A program made the position numbers and the translations under genes. A stretch of DNA of 34,908 nt from Methanomassiliicoccales archaeon UBA147 (GTDB lineage: Archaea; Thermoplasmatota; Thermoplasmata; SG8-5), in assembly GCA_002496385.1 (NCBI GenBank), contig DAJR01000047.1, positions 1 through 34,908 of the forward strand, written 5' to 3'. Shown one piece after another: positions 1 to 5,130 of the stretch. Every line of letters begins with the position of its first letter. Within the stretch, counting starts at the first letter, position 1. The notes under the pieces were generated by a model. That model had not been told where the DNA came from. It worked only from the letters and a program-made list of their open reading frames with translations, and made no database searches.

Positions 1-115
1 GGTTCTCTCCCTTAGTTAACTAAACGTTACGGCGAAGGAACCACGAGTACAACGAAGGGACGGGGAGAAGGGACACAAGCCTTATATTGGGGCTTGTGCA
101 TTCACTTGGGGGCGA
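1..115 (+). repeat. Structured cassette-separating element, copy A (3' half; 5' part outside window)
   Basis: Copy A starts before the window. It keeps the block CGTTACGGCGAAG (25-37), the block CCACGAGTACAACG (41-54), GGGACGGGGAG (58-68) and the terminal block GCATTCACTTGGGGGCGA (98-115). A perfect 8-bp hairpin stem, CACAAGCC (74-81) with GGCTTGTG (91-98), comes just before the terminal block. The same stem position in copies B and C holds unrelated but equally complementary sequences, so the pairing is conserved and not the bases. A second pairing, GGTTC (1-5) with GAACC (38-42), is also possible. The first toxin-antitoxin cassette begins right after this copy. The function is unknown. Confidence 0.75.
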
Positions 116-130
116 CTGGCTAGGTTTAAA

Positions 131-145
131 GAGTGGGGGGTTTAC
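131..145 (+). repeat. Left arm of inverted repeat flanking vapBC cassette 1
   Basis: GAGTGGGGGGTTTAC lies 15 bases after the end of element copy A. Its partner, GTAAACCCCCCGCTC, lies at 844-858, immediately after vapC and before element copy B. Fourteen of fifteen positions are complementary and the fifteenth is a G-U wobble in RNA. The vapBC pair is therefore enclosed by a long-range stem, or bounded by cassette ends. Confidence 0.7.
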
Positions 146-150
146 CGTAG

Positions 151-167
151 GAAAGGTTTAAATAATT
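151..167 (+). promoter_or_regulatory. Promoter of vapBC cassette 1 (BRE plus TATA box)
   Basis: The sequence GAAAGG followed by TTTAAATA (157-164) resembles an archaeal BRE/TATA pair. It sits about 40 bases before the vapB start codon. Near-identical GAAAGG-TTTA signals lie at the same distance in front of other cassette genes (1762-1775, 2535-2546, 3523-3535), so each cassette seems to carry its own promoter. Confidence 0.6.
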
Positions 168-200
168 ACACATACATACACATATTGCACAGGTGATAAT

Positions 201-428
201 ATGGTCAACATGACATTGGCAGTACCGAAAGAACTGAAAGAGGAAATGGACGATTTCCCGGAGATTAATTGGTCAGAGGTGGCCAGGATTGCCTTCAAGC
301 GCAAGATAGAGGCATTGAAGGTCCTGAAAGACTTCTCATCTGACAGTGAAATGACAGAGCAGGATGCAATTGAGCTCGGAAGAAAGGTCAACAAGGCACT
401 CCGCAAGAGGTACACGGAGAATGCCTGA
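201..428 (+). CDS. vapB: VapB-type antitoxin
   Basis: This 75-residue protein is probably the antitoxin that neutralises the PIN toxin encoded next. The N-terminal part (about 1-40) looks like a short DNA-binding segment of archaeal VapB proteins. The C-terminal part is rich in charged helix and contains DSEMTEQDAIELGRKVNKA, a stretch that recurs almost unchanged in the AbrB-like protein at 2952-3419. The ATG at 201 is preceded by AGGTGAT (191-197), a good ribosome binding site. The stop codon overlaps the vapC start by one base, so the two are translationally coupled. In this family the antitoxin usually represses its own operon; no operator is obvious here. Confidence 0.8.
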   Translation: MVNMTLAVPKELKEEMDDFPEINWSEVARIAFKRKIEALKVLKDFSSDSEMTEQDAIELGRKVNKALRKRYTENA

Positions 429-844
429 TGGACATTATCGTGGATGCCAACATTCTTTTTGCAGCAGTAATAAAAGACGGAATAACTGCAAGATTGATGT
501 TTGTTGACAGACTTCATCTTTATGCTCCGGAATTACTTCTGGATGAATTCAGCAAATATCGTGATGAAATACTTCAGAAGAGTCACAGGACTCCAGATAA
601 TTTTGATAGTGTTCTTTCCGAATTATTAGCTATTATCCATTTCATACCAAAAAGCGAATTCCAGAAGATGATAAAAGTTGCAGATGAAATCTCTCCGGAC
701 ATTGATGATTCAGTATATTTTGCTCTGGCACTGAAAACCGGTTTGCCAATATGGTCCAATGATGCTCGGTTGAAAAAACAATCTGCAGTGCGGATTTATT
801 CTACTTCAGACATGTTACATCTGTTCTCAGCAGATTTGGATTAG
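428..844 (+). CDS. vapC: VapC-type PIN-domain toxin ribonuclease
   Basis: This 138-residue protein is a PIN-domain nuclease, the toxic partner of the upstream VapB. PIN proteins cut RNA with Mg2+ held by conserved acidic residues. The expected order is visible: an N-terminal Asp in VDANILFAA (residues 5-13), a Glu in LLLDEF (about 37-42), a double Asp in PDIDDSVYFALAL (about 90-102), and a late Asp in IWSNDARL (about 108-115). Length is normal for the family. It follows vapB with a one-base stop/start overlap. The right arm of the cassette's inverted repeat begins at its stop codon. RNA target is not predictable from sequence. Confidence 0.85.
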   Translation: MDIIVDANILFAAVIKDGITARLMFVDRLHLYAPELLLDEFSKYRDEILQKSHRTPDNFDSVLSELLAIIHFIPKSEFQKMIKVADEISPDIDDSVYFALALKTGLPIWSNDARLKKQSAVRIYSTSDMLHLFSADLD

Positions 845-858
845 TAAACCCCCCGCTC
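844..858 (+). repeat. Right arm of inverted repeat flanking vapBC cassette 1
   Basis: GTAAACCCCCCGCTC is the complement of 131-145 with one G-U wobble. It lies between the vapC stop codon and element copy B. A perfect palindromic TATA-like sequence, GTTTATAAAC (859-868), follows directly. Confidence 0.7.
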
Positions 859-868
859 GTTTATAAAC
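859..868 (+). promoter_or_regulatory. Candidate TATA box for transcription of element copy B
   Basis: GTTTATAAAC closely matches an archaeal TATA box. It lies about 20-25 bases before the conserved start of element B (GGGCCGAG at 882-889), which is the usual TATA-to-start distance in archaea. This is consistent with the element being transcribed as its own RNA, but only transcript data would show it. Confidence 0.4.
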
Positions 869-881
869 ATAAGTCGACCCT

Positions 882-1123
882 GGGCCGAGAACGATCTTTT
901 ATTATAATCGACGCAAGGGCCTCGTGATGCCTCGCCGGAGAAAACCGACCTACCAGCGCCGTGAAGACAGGTTTCCGCACGGTTGCGAACCAGCATATTC
1001 CCATCGTTACGGTGAGCAATCACAAGTACAACGCAGGGACGGGGAGTAATAACACGGCTGAGGTAAATTCAGCGACCGCGGCGCAGAATTTATATAGACA
1101 GCCGTGCATTCACTTGGGGGCGA
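882..1123 (+). repeat. Structured cassette-separating element, copy B (complete)
   Basis: This is a full-length copy of about 240 nt. It starts with GGGCCGAGAAC and ends with GCATTCACTTGGGGGCGA (1106-1123). The conserved core CTCGTGATGCCTCGCCGGAG lies at 921-940. Helix P2 pairs GAAAACC (940-946) with GGTTTCC (970-976), one mismatch. Helix P3 pairs CACGGCTG (1053-1060) with CAGCCGTG (1099-1106). The ends CCGAG and CTTGG can also pair to close the element. The P3 loop is longer than in copies A and C and contains a TATA-like AATTTATATA (1088-1097). No Rfam family is recognised from memory. It could be a non-coding RNA or a folded recombination site. Confidence 0.75.
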
Positions 1124-1148
1124 AGAGCGATTGTACGATAGGACACGT

Positions 1149-1158
1149 AATTTAAAGG
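1149..1158 (+). promoter_or_regulatory. Candidate promoter of the small membrane-protein cassette
   Basis: AATTTAAAGG is TATA-like and lies about 40 bases before the proposed TTG start at 1191, the same distance seen for the other cassette promoters. Confidence 0.4.
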
Positions 1159-1190
1159 AATCTGTCAAGGTTCGATGGGGATCATTAATA

Positions 1191-1508
1191 TTGCCAATAT
1201 TCTTCATTGTCATGTATCTTATCAGTAACGATTTTAATATGATTCTTTACATGCTGGTAACACTACCTTTGGTATTTCCAATGTTTTTAACACATAGATT
1301 AGCTGCTAACAGATTTCATTTGGATAATATTGTAACATTCATATGTGTTAGCACGATTATAACAAGTGTTATTGTGATAATTATTCAATTCATCTATTCT
1401 GATGCATTTGGAACAGCTATTACAATTGTATTGATACTCTTGAATTCAATGATAATACTTGGTATGATTGGTATATTATTCAAGTACCGAAAAAAGTGTC
1501 CGATATAA
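1191..1508 (+). CDS. Small integral membrane protein of unknown function
   Basis: The product is a hydrophobic protein of about 105 residues with three or four likely membrane helices and a short basic C-terminal tail (YRKKCPI). No family is recognised. It is alone between element copies B and C, like a cassette cargo gene. The start is uncertain. The frame is open back to a GTG at 1104, but that start would lie inside the conserved element. A TTG at 1131 is possible. The TTG at 1191 is preferred because it follows the TATA-like box at the spacing of the neighbouring cassettes and a weak GGGGATC (1177-1183). The gene is notably AT-rich compared with the housekeeping genes downstream, which suggests transfer. 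Confidence 0.5.
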   Translation: MPIFFIVMYLISNDFNMILYMLVTLPLVFPMFLTHRLAANRFHLDNIVTFICVSTIITSVIVIIIQFIYSDAFGTAITIVLILLNSMIILGMIGILFKYRKKCPI

Positions 1509-1526
1509 TTTAAGCTCAAGCCCCTA

Positions 1527-1735
1527 GCCCGAGAACTATCTTTTATCCAAACGCCGAGAGGGCCTCGTGATGCCTCGCCGGAGAAAATCGTCCTTTACTG
1601 CCGCTAAACCAGATTTTCGCACGGATGCGAACCAGTGTTTTCCCAGCAGCAGGTGAGCAGCCACAAGTCCAACGCAGGGGCGGGGAGCAATAACGAAAGG
1701 CTTATTATCTGCCTTTCGCATTCACTTGGGGGCGA
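1527..1735 (+). repeat. Structured cassette-separating element, copy C (complete)
   Basis: Full copy of about 209 nt from GCCCGAGAAC (1527-1536) to GCATTCACTTGGGGGCGA (1718-1735). The core CTCGTGATGCCTCGCCGGAG (1564-1583) is identical to copy B. Helix P2 pairs GAAAATC (1583-1589) with GATTTTC (1612-1618). Helix P3 pairs CGAAAGGC (1694-1701) with GCCTTTCG (1711-1718). Both are perfect, and both differ in sequence from copies A, B, D and F. The flanks CCCCTA (1521-1526) and TAGGGG (1739-1744) can extend the closing helix. Confidence 0.75.
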
Positions 1736-1750
1736 ACGTAGGGGTGTTCT
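1736..1750 (+). repeat. Left arm of imperfect inverted repeat flanking vapBC cassette 2
   Basis: ACGTAGGGGTGTTCT follows element C directly. AGAACACACCGTAGT (2364-2378) lies just before element D. Nine of the inner ten bases are complementary. It occupies the same place as the stronger repeat around cassette 1. Confidence 0.45.
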
Positions 1751-1761
1751 GGCTAGCAATC

Positions 1762-1794
1762 GAAAGGTTTATTAAGGCATAAGCATATATGCTT
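1762..1794 (+). promoter_or_regulatory. Promoter and palindromic operator of vapBC cassette 2
   Basis: GAAAGG-TTTATTAA (1762-1775) is a BRE/TATA pair. A perfect 14-bp palindrome, AAGCATATATGCTT (1781-1794), follows in the expected region of the transcription start and just before the vapB start codon at 1806. A VapB dimer binding here would block transcription, the usual autoregulation of such pairs. The operator role is inferred. Confidence 0.55.
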
Positions 1795-1805
1795 TATTGA
1801 TAATA

Positions 1806-2009
1806 ATGAGAACTACAATTGAAATCCGCGACGATATTTACCATAGCATCGTCAAAGCCTATGGCAAGCGCAAGATTTCGCTAACTGTAAATGAAATACT
1901 GGCAAGTCATTTTAAGAAGAACCGAAAAAAGAGCATGTTTGGAGCAGATCCATGGCTCAAGAAAGCCCGCACAGATGACCTAAGGGATGAACATGAACGT
2001 AACGTTTGA
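1806..2009 (+). CDS. vapB: VapB-type antitoxin
   Basis: This antitoxin of about 67 residues belongs to a second, unrelated VapB group. Its start, MRTTIEIRDDIYHSIVKAYG, has the beta-strand followed by helix expected for a ribbon-helix-helix DNA-binding domain. The C-terminal part (KKSMFGADPWLKKARTDDL) matches the short tail that such antitoxins wrap around the toxin. The frame is open back to a TTG at 1797, but the ATG at 1806 gives the usual family N-terminus. The 3' end overlaps vapC by 23 bases, so translation is coupled. The palindrome at 1781-1794 is the likely operator. Confidence 0.8.
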   Translation: MRTTIEIRDDIYHSIVKAYGKRKISLTVNEILASHFKKNRKKSMFGADPWLKKARTDDLRDEHERNV

Positions 2010-2361
2010 TTCCAGTGCTTGGATTGAGTATTTTGCAGGCTCAGAATTAGGACAAATTGTAAGAAGTTATATCGATGATAAAAATGTCATATACACAAGC
2101 TCAATTTCATTAATGGAAATTAAATCAAAATATCAGCGAGAAAAAATGCACTGGAATGATAGAATCAAATTCATTATGGAAAGCTCGATTATAGTTGAAA
2201 TGGATGACACACTTGCGCTTGCAGCCGCGGATTTCAGAACTAAATCAGGACTACATTCTATGGATGCAATTATTTACGCCACTGCATCTTTAACAAAATC
2301 TAAGCTAATCACAAAAGATACTCATTTCAAAACTCTGAAAAATGTGATTATGCTGGATTAA
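1987..2361 (+). CDS. vapC: VapC-type PIN-domain toxin ribonuclease
   Basis: The 124-residue product is a PIN-domain nuclease and partner of the antitoxin it overlaps. Its acidic residues are in canonical order: Asp in TFDSSAWIEYFAG (residues 5-17), Glu in SLMEIKSKY (about 41-49), Asp in HSMDAIIYATA (about 92-102) and Asp in LITKDTHF (about 109-116). It is not closely similar to the VapC at 428-844, so the two cassettes are independent pairs and not a duplication. An ATG at 1993 is an alternative start. Confidence 0.85.
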   Translation: MNMNVTFDSSAWIEYFAGSELGQIVRSYIDDKNVIYTSSISLMEIKSKYQREKMHWNDRIKFIMESSIIVEMDDTLALAAADFRTKSGLHSMDAIIYATASLTKSKLITKDTHFKTLKNVIMLD

Positions 2362-2388
2362 AAAGAACACACCGTAGTGAAGCACCTG

Positions 2389-2495
2389 GCCCGAGAACAA
2401 TCTTTATTTGTTACGCCGAGAGGGCTCCGTGATGCCTCGCCGGAGCTTTTCGTCCTTTATTTGACGCTTGGCCAGAAAAGCGCACGGTTCGAGGA
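2389..2495 (+). repeat. Structured cassette-separating element, copy D (5' half only)
   Basis: Copy D starts with GCCCGAGAACAATCTTT and keeps the core CCGTGATGCCTCGCCGGAG (2427-2445) and the GCACGGTTCGAG block (2482-2493). Helix P2 pairs GCTTTTC (2445-2451) with GAAAAGC (2475-2481), a complete replacement of the bases used in B and C with pairing kept. After about 2495 the similarity stops: the CGTTACGG block, P3 and the CATTCACTTGGGGGCGA end are missing. It is a truncated copy. Confidence 0.7.
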
Positions 2496-2533
2496 AACCT
2501 GCTACCCACTGTGGATGATATGTGCCCGGTTCT

Positions 2534-2546
2534 CGAAAGTTATTTG
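2534..2546 (+). promoter_or_regulatory. Candidate promoter of the broken cassette gene
   Basis: CGAAAG followed by TTATTT resembles the CGAAAGGTTTATT promoter of the vapBC cassette 2. It is about 36 bases before the ATG at 2576, the same distance as in the other cassettes. Confidence 0.4.
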
Positions 2547-2575
2547 TAGATGCACACTCAATATGTATTGGTGTA

Positions 2576-2881
2576 ATGATGAAATCCAAGAAAGACACTG
2601 GCAAGAAAGACGATAAACTGAGATTATTCTTGCTGGAAAGAAAAGAGTCGGGCGATTACTGTGCCAAGGTTCATTAATTTAACGAGGCGGGTGAATTAAT
2701 TAAGAAAATACCAATGGTTCTGAGATTCTTCTGGGCATGCGAGGATTGCGCGGATAATTTAGCGAGGTTGCCATATTTTAAATTCCTTGAATCATGGTAC
2801 CCAAGCGCTAAGTATGAACGATATCCGGAGCTAGAAATCAAATCGGATGAAAAATACTATGATTTGAAGTTATTGGAATAG
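2576..2881 (+). pseudogene. Small hypothetical gene interrupted by an in-frame stop
   Basis: From the ATG at 2576 a lysine-rich frame runs 33 codons to a TAA at 2675-2677. The same frame then stays open for 67 more codons (through VLRFFWACEDCADNLARLPY and FLESWYPSAKYERYPELE) to a TAG at 2879-2881. The region after the stop has clear protein-like composition but no start codon at its head. The simplest reading is one gene of about 100 codons with a nonsense mutation. A sequencing error or two separate short ORFs remain possible. A cassette-type promoter precedes it. No family is recognised. It sits after truncated element D, so this cassette may be decaying. Confidence 0.45.
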
Positions 2882-2951
2882 TAAGTATTATAATGAGCCT
2901 ATGATATATTCGAAAATGCTGGCAAGTGGGGCATGACCTTTGAAAGATAAA

Positions 2952-3419
2952 ATGAAGAAATATTCGGAAGAACTTGAAATGTTGGATAAATTCTGCGCAG
3001 ACAGCGAAATGACAGAGGGAGACGCTCTGGAATTGGGCAGAAAAGTGAACAAATCAATGTATGAAAGATATTACAAAGATTTAGAATCCAAATTGGTAAA
3101 GGTTGATTCCGACGGGATTATTACCTTGCCAACCCATATCAGAGAAAAGATGGGGCTCAAAACAGGCAGTGTTCTTGCGATAGCAGGGTTTGGTGATTTC
3201 ATAGTAATGATGAAGGATGTCGAGAGACTCAGGGAAATTGAGACAATCCTTATGAGCGGGGAAGATGACGCCCCCATTACCCAAGAAAGGTTGATGATGA
3301 CACTCAAGCAAACAAAGAAGTGCCCGGATTGTGGGAAAACCGCCGACTATTGCCCATCTGGCCATTGGCTTTGTTTTGAATGCGGTTGGCAAACCGAGGG
3401 GTGCGAACATGAAAGGTGA
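2952..3419 (+). CDS. AbrB-fold transcription regulator with VapB-like N-terminus and zinc ribbon
   Basis: This protein of about 155 residues has three parts. Residues 1-40 (with DSEMTEGDALELGRKVNKS) match the C-terminal half of the VapB at 201-428, without that protein's DNA-binding start. Residues about 45-85 (VDSDGIITLPTHIREKMG) form an AbrB/SpoVT swapped-hairpin DNA-binding domain. The C-terminus has cysteines in CPDCGK, a CPSGHWLCFECGW stretch and a final CEH, a likely zinc ribbon. It may be an antitoxin-derived regulator whose DNA-binding end was replaced. A TTG at 2940 adds four residues and is an alternative start; no ribosome binding site favours either. A TATA-like GATATATT is at about 2902. 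Confidence 0.6.
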   Translation: MKKYSEELEMLDKFCADSEMTEGDALELGRKVNKSMYERYYKDLESKLVKVDSDGIITLPTHIREKMGLKTGSVLAIAGFGDFIVMMKDVERLREIETILMSGEDDAPITQERLMMTLKQTKKCPDCGKTADYCPSGHWLCFECGWQTEGCEHER

Positions 3420-3504
3420 GACTCGAAAGCTAGAGGATGTAGAAAACATATTTCTTAAGGTCGTCAGAGAATTCCGAGACATCATCCCTGAACTTTTAGA
3501 TTGA
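3409..3504 (+). CDS. Hypothetical 31-residue protein overlapping the AbrB-like gene
   Basis: An ATG inside the last codons of the AbrB-like gene opens a 31-codon frame (MKGETRKLEDVENIFLKVVR and onward) ending in TGA at 3502-3504. The predicted peptide is one charged amphipathic helix. The overlap of 11 bases with the upstream stop is typical of coupled small genes such as toxin-antitoxin partners. No family is recognised, and the frame could be chance. Confidence 0.3.
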   Translation: MKGETRKLEDVENIFLKVVREFRDIIPELLD

Positions 3505-3505
3505 A

Positions 3506-3519
3506 CCGTGATGCCTCGC
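3506..3519 (+). repeat. Scrap E of the cassette-separating element
   Basis: CCGTGATGCCTCGC is identical to 14 bases of the core of copy D (2427-2440). Nothing else of the element is recognisable around it. It marks the boundary between two cassettes and may be a remnant after deletion. Confidence 0.45.
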
Positions 3520-3522
3520 ATA

Positions 3523-3535
3523 GAAAAGTTTATTA
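3523..3535 (+). promoter_or_regulatory. Promoter of the winged-helix/RelE-like cassette
   Basis: GAAAAG followed by TTTATTA is a BRE/TATA pair 40-46 bases before the ATG at 3575. It matches the other cassette promoters in sequence and spacing. Confidence 0.5.
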
Positions 3536-3574
3536 GGTATTAGTTATATATACTTATACAACAAGAGTGATTCA

Positions 3575-3862
3575 ATGGCATCAATATTAGAAGAAAGAAT
3601 AGAGGCAACATACCATTTTCCTCGGCTGGATACCGTGCTAATGGTAGAGGAATTCATCAGGAAACACAGTGGCGAATACAAGAAAAAGGCATTATGGACA
3701 AATCTACCTAAGAAGATGATGTATCAAACATTCAATGTTATCTACAATTACCTGCTGGAATCAGGTAAAATTGCAAGAGATTCAGATGGAAAAATATGTT
3801 GGATTTGGAATCCGGAATTGGTAAAGAAATATTTGTCTGATAACTCGCTAGCAATCAGATAA
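3575..3862 (+). CDS. Putative winged-helix antitoxin
   Basis: The 95-residue protein has a helical N-terminus and a region (about 27-80, including KKMMYQTFNVIYNYLLESGK and a following IARDSDGKICWIW hairpin) that looks like a small winged helix. It directly precedes a RelE-like gene with a 21-base gap, so it is probably the antitoxin. GAGTGAT at 3564-3570 may be the ribosome binding site. The protein family is known to me only as a small archaeal protein; the antitoxin role is inferred from position. Confidence 0.55.
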   Translation: MASILEERIEATYHFPRLDTVLMVEEFIRKHSGEYKKKALWTNLPKKMMYQTFNVIYNYLLESGKIARDSDGKICWIWNPELVKKYLSDNSLAIR

Positions 3863-3883
3863 TATGCGCAGGTTGGTACTCAT

Positions 3884-4216
3884 ATGGTTGAATGTAAAGT
3901 GGTGTTCGCAGACAAACAATTAAAGTTCGCATTTGATAAATTGAAGAATTCCAATACTGAAGATGAAAATTTACATAAGTGGTTAAATCGTGCATTTGAT
4001 GACATATGTGAAAATGCTTTCTGCGGGATCCAAATACCTAAGAAACAGATTCCAAAAGAATATCTCAAGAAATATGGAATCGACAATTTGTGGAAATATG
4101 ATTTACCGAAAGTTTGGAGACTGATGTATTCTGTAGCCAGGGACGAAATTGTTGTTATTTCAATTGTTCTCGAATGGTTGCCTCATAAAGAATATGAAAG
4201 ACGTTTTAAGTATTGA
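3884..4216 (+). CDS. RelE/ParE-superfamily-like toxin
   Basis: The 110-residue protein has the C-terminal pattern of the RelE fold: a strand with KYDLPKVWRLMYSV (about 70-83), a second strand DEIVVISIVLEWL (about 86-98) and a final HKEYERRF (about 100-107). Basic and aromatic residues at these places are used by ribosome-dependent mRNA interferases of the family. The N-terminal two helices (to about residue 50) are typical. It is paired with the gene at 3575-3862. Exact subfamily and target are unclear. Confidence 0.6.
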   Translation: MVECKVVFADKQLKFAFDKLKNSNTEDENLHKWLNRAFDDICENAFCGIQIPKKQIPKEYLKKYGIDNLWKYDLPKVWRLMYSVARDEIVVISIVLEWLPHKEYERRFKY

Positions 4217-4257
4217 TGCAAACTAAGTACAGAGGGGCACTGCTGCATAAAAACAAA

Positions 4258-4416
4258 GCCCGAGCTTGTGGAGCGAGTACAATCTTTTTTAGCATTGATG
4301 GGAGGGCCCCATGATGCCTCGCCGGAGCTTTGTGTCCTGAGATCGACGTGAATTCAACAAAGCGCACGGTTCGAGCCACCATTCTCCCAGCGTTACGGCG
4401 AAGCAGCCACGAGTAC
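4258..4416 (+). repeat. Structured cassette-separating element, copy F (3' end missing)
   Basis: Copy F starts with GCCCGAG (4258-4264), has about 11 extra bases before the ACAATCTTTT block (4280-4289), and keeps the core ATGATGCCTCGCCGGAG (4311-4327). Helix P2 pairs GCTTTGT (4327-4333) with ACAAAGC (4357-4363). The GCACGGTTCGAGCC block and CGTTACGGCGAAGCAGCCACGAGTAC follow. Similarity ends at 4416, within the palindrome CGAGTACTCG (4410-4419), about 40 bases from the aIF6 stop codon. P3 and the terminal block are absent. This copy marks the end of the accessory array. Confidence 0.7.
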
Positions 4417-4455
4417 TCGTACTAATTGTGCAAATCACATTCAACTTCATGTTGT

Positions 4456-5118
4456 TTAGTACAACACGAGTCCTTCTTCCACTTTCCCCAGCTCGATTGG
4501 CGTGGTCCTCTCGCCTACCAGCGCGCCCTTGGAGTTCGCTATCATGCAGGCGCCCACCTGGCCTGTGCCGTAATTGGCCGTGCAAAGTTGGGGCTTTACT
4601 CCCAGCACCCGCTCCATTGTCTCCATCTCGGAGCCGGAGGTATGGGGGTGGCATATCGCGCCTTTGTTGGTCGCGACCGCCGCAGAGCCGACCGTGAAGT
4701 ATCCCGCCACGGTACCCCGCTCCACGGGAACCTTCAGGGCTTTTGATATCAGTGCGATGGTCTTGTCGTCGAATTCGGGATTCGCAAGGGCGCCGTTGTC
4801 ATTGGCCAGGATGTTGTTGCCCATGGCATTGTGCCTCTGGGGGATCCGGGTTATTTTCACGAGCGGGGCTATCTTCTTTATCTCGTCCTCGGACATCGTT
4901 TGCGCTGCCACGCCGCCGTTCGAGTTCATCCGGACTAGCGCGCCCAGGGTGCTGCACCCGTCTATGGACATTCTCACGGCGTCCTCGACACCGAGATACC
5001 TCATCGCCTTCTCTGGAAAATCCTCCTGGGTGGCATACGGTATCATCGCGAGCTTCTCGCTCGCGGAACAGAAAACGCCCACGTAGGGGTTGCCAAAAAT
5101 CATTCCCTTGCCAAGCAT
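4456..5118 (-). CDS. eif6: Translation initiation factor aIF6
   Basis: The 220-residue protein is the archaeal homologue of eIF6, which binds the large ribosomal subunit and blocks early joining with the small subunit. The start (MIFGNPYVGVF after five residues), the internal repeats of the pentein-type fold, and motifs such as ILANDNGALANPEF and ANSKGALVGERTTPIELGK are characteristic, and the length is normal. It is the last gene of the operon, 12 bases after rpl31e. Its 3' end faces the accessory array across about 40 bases. ATG at 5118 places the first strand as in other aIF6 proteins. Confidence 0.95.
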   Translation of the reverse strand: MLGKGMIFGNPYVGVFCSASEKLAMIPYATQEDFPEKAMRYLGVEDAVRMSIDGCSTLGALVRMNSNGGVAAQTMSEDEIKKIAPLVKITRIPQRHNAMGNNILANDNGALANPEFDDKTIALISKALKVPVERGTVAGYFTVGSAAVATNKGAICHPHTSGSEMETMERVLGVKPQLCTANYGTGQVGACMIANSKGALVGERTTPIELGKVEEGLVLY

Positions 5119-5130
5119 GCAGACACTCGC

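Noticed and set aside
882..1123. Group I or group II intron
   Set aside because: I looked for a domain V-like hairpin and group I P7 core and found no convincing match. The copies lie between genes and do not interrupt one.
882..1735. tRNA-like GGTTCGAACC-type sequences inside the repeated elements
   Set aside because: There is no acceptor stem, anticodon arm or CCA-compatible end around them. The bases belong to the conserved element.
2377..2616. 79-codon frame across element D
   Set aside because: It runs through the conserved structured element, and its composition is explained by the repeat.
1..4416. CRISPR array
   Set aside because: The repeats are over 200 nt, the spacing is irregular and filled with genes, and no cas gene is present.
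1..4416. Classical bacterial-type integron
   Set aside because: No integron integrase is in the window. The elements are conserved throughout their length, unlike attC sites, which are conserved mainly at the ends. The idea of an analogous system is kept as a hypothesis.
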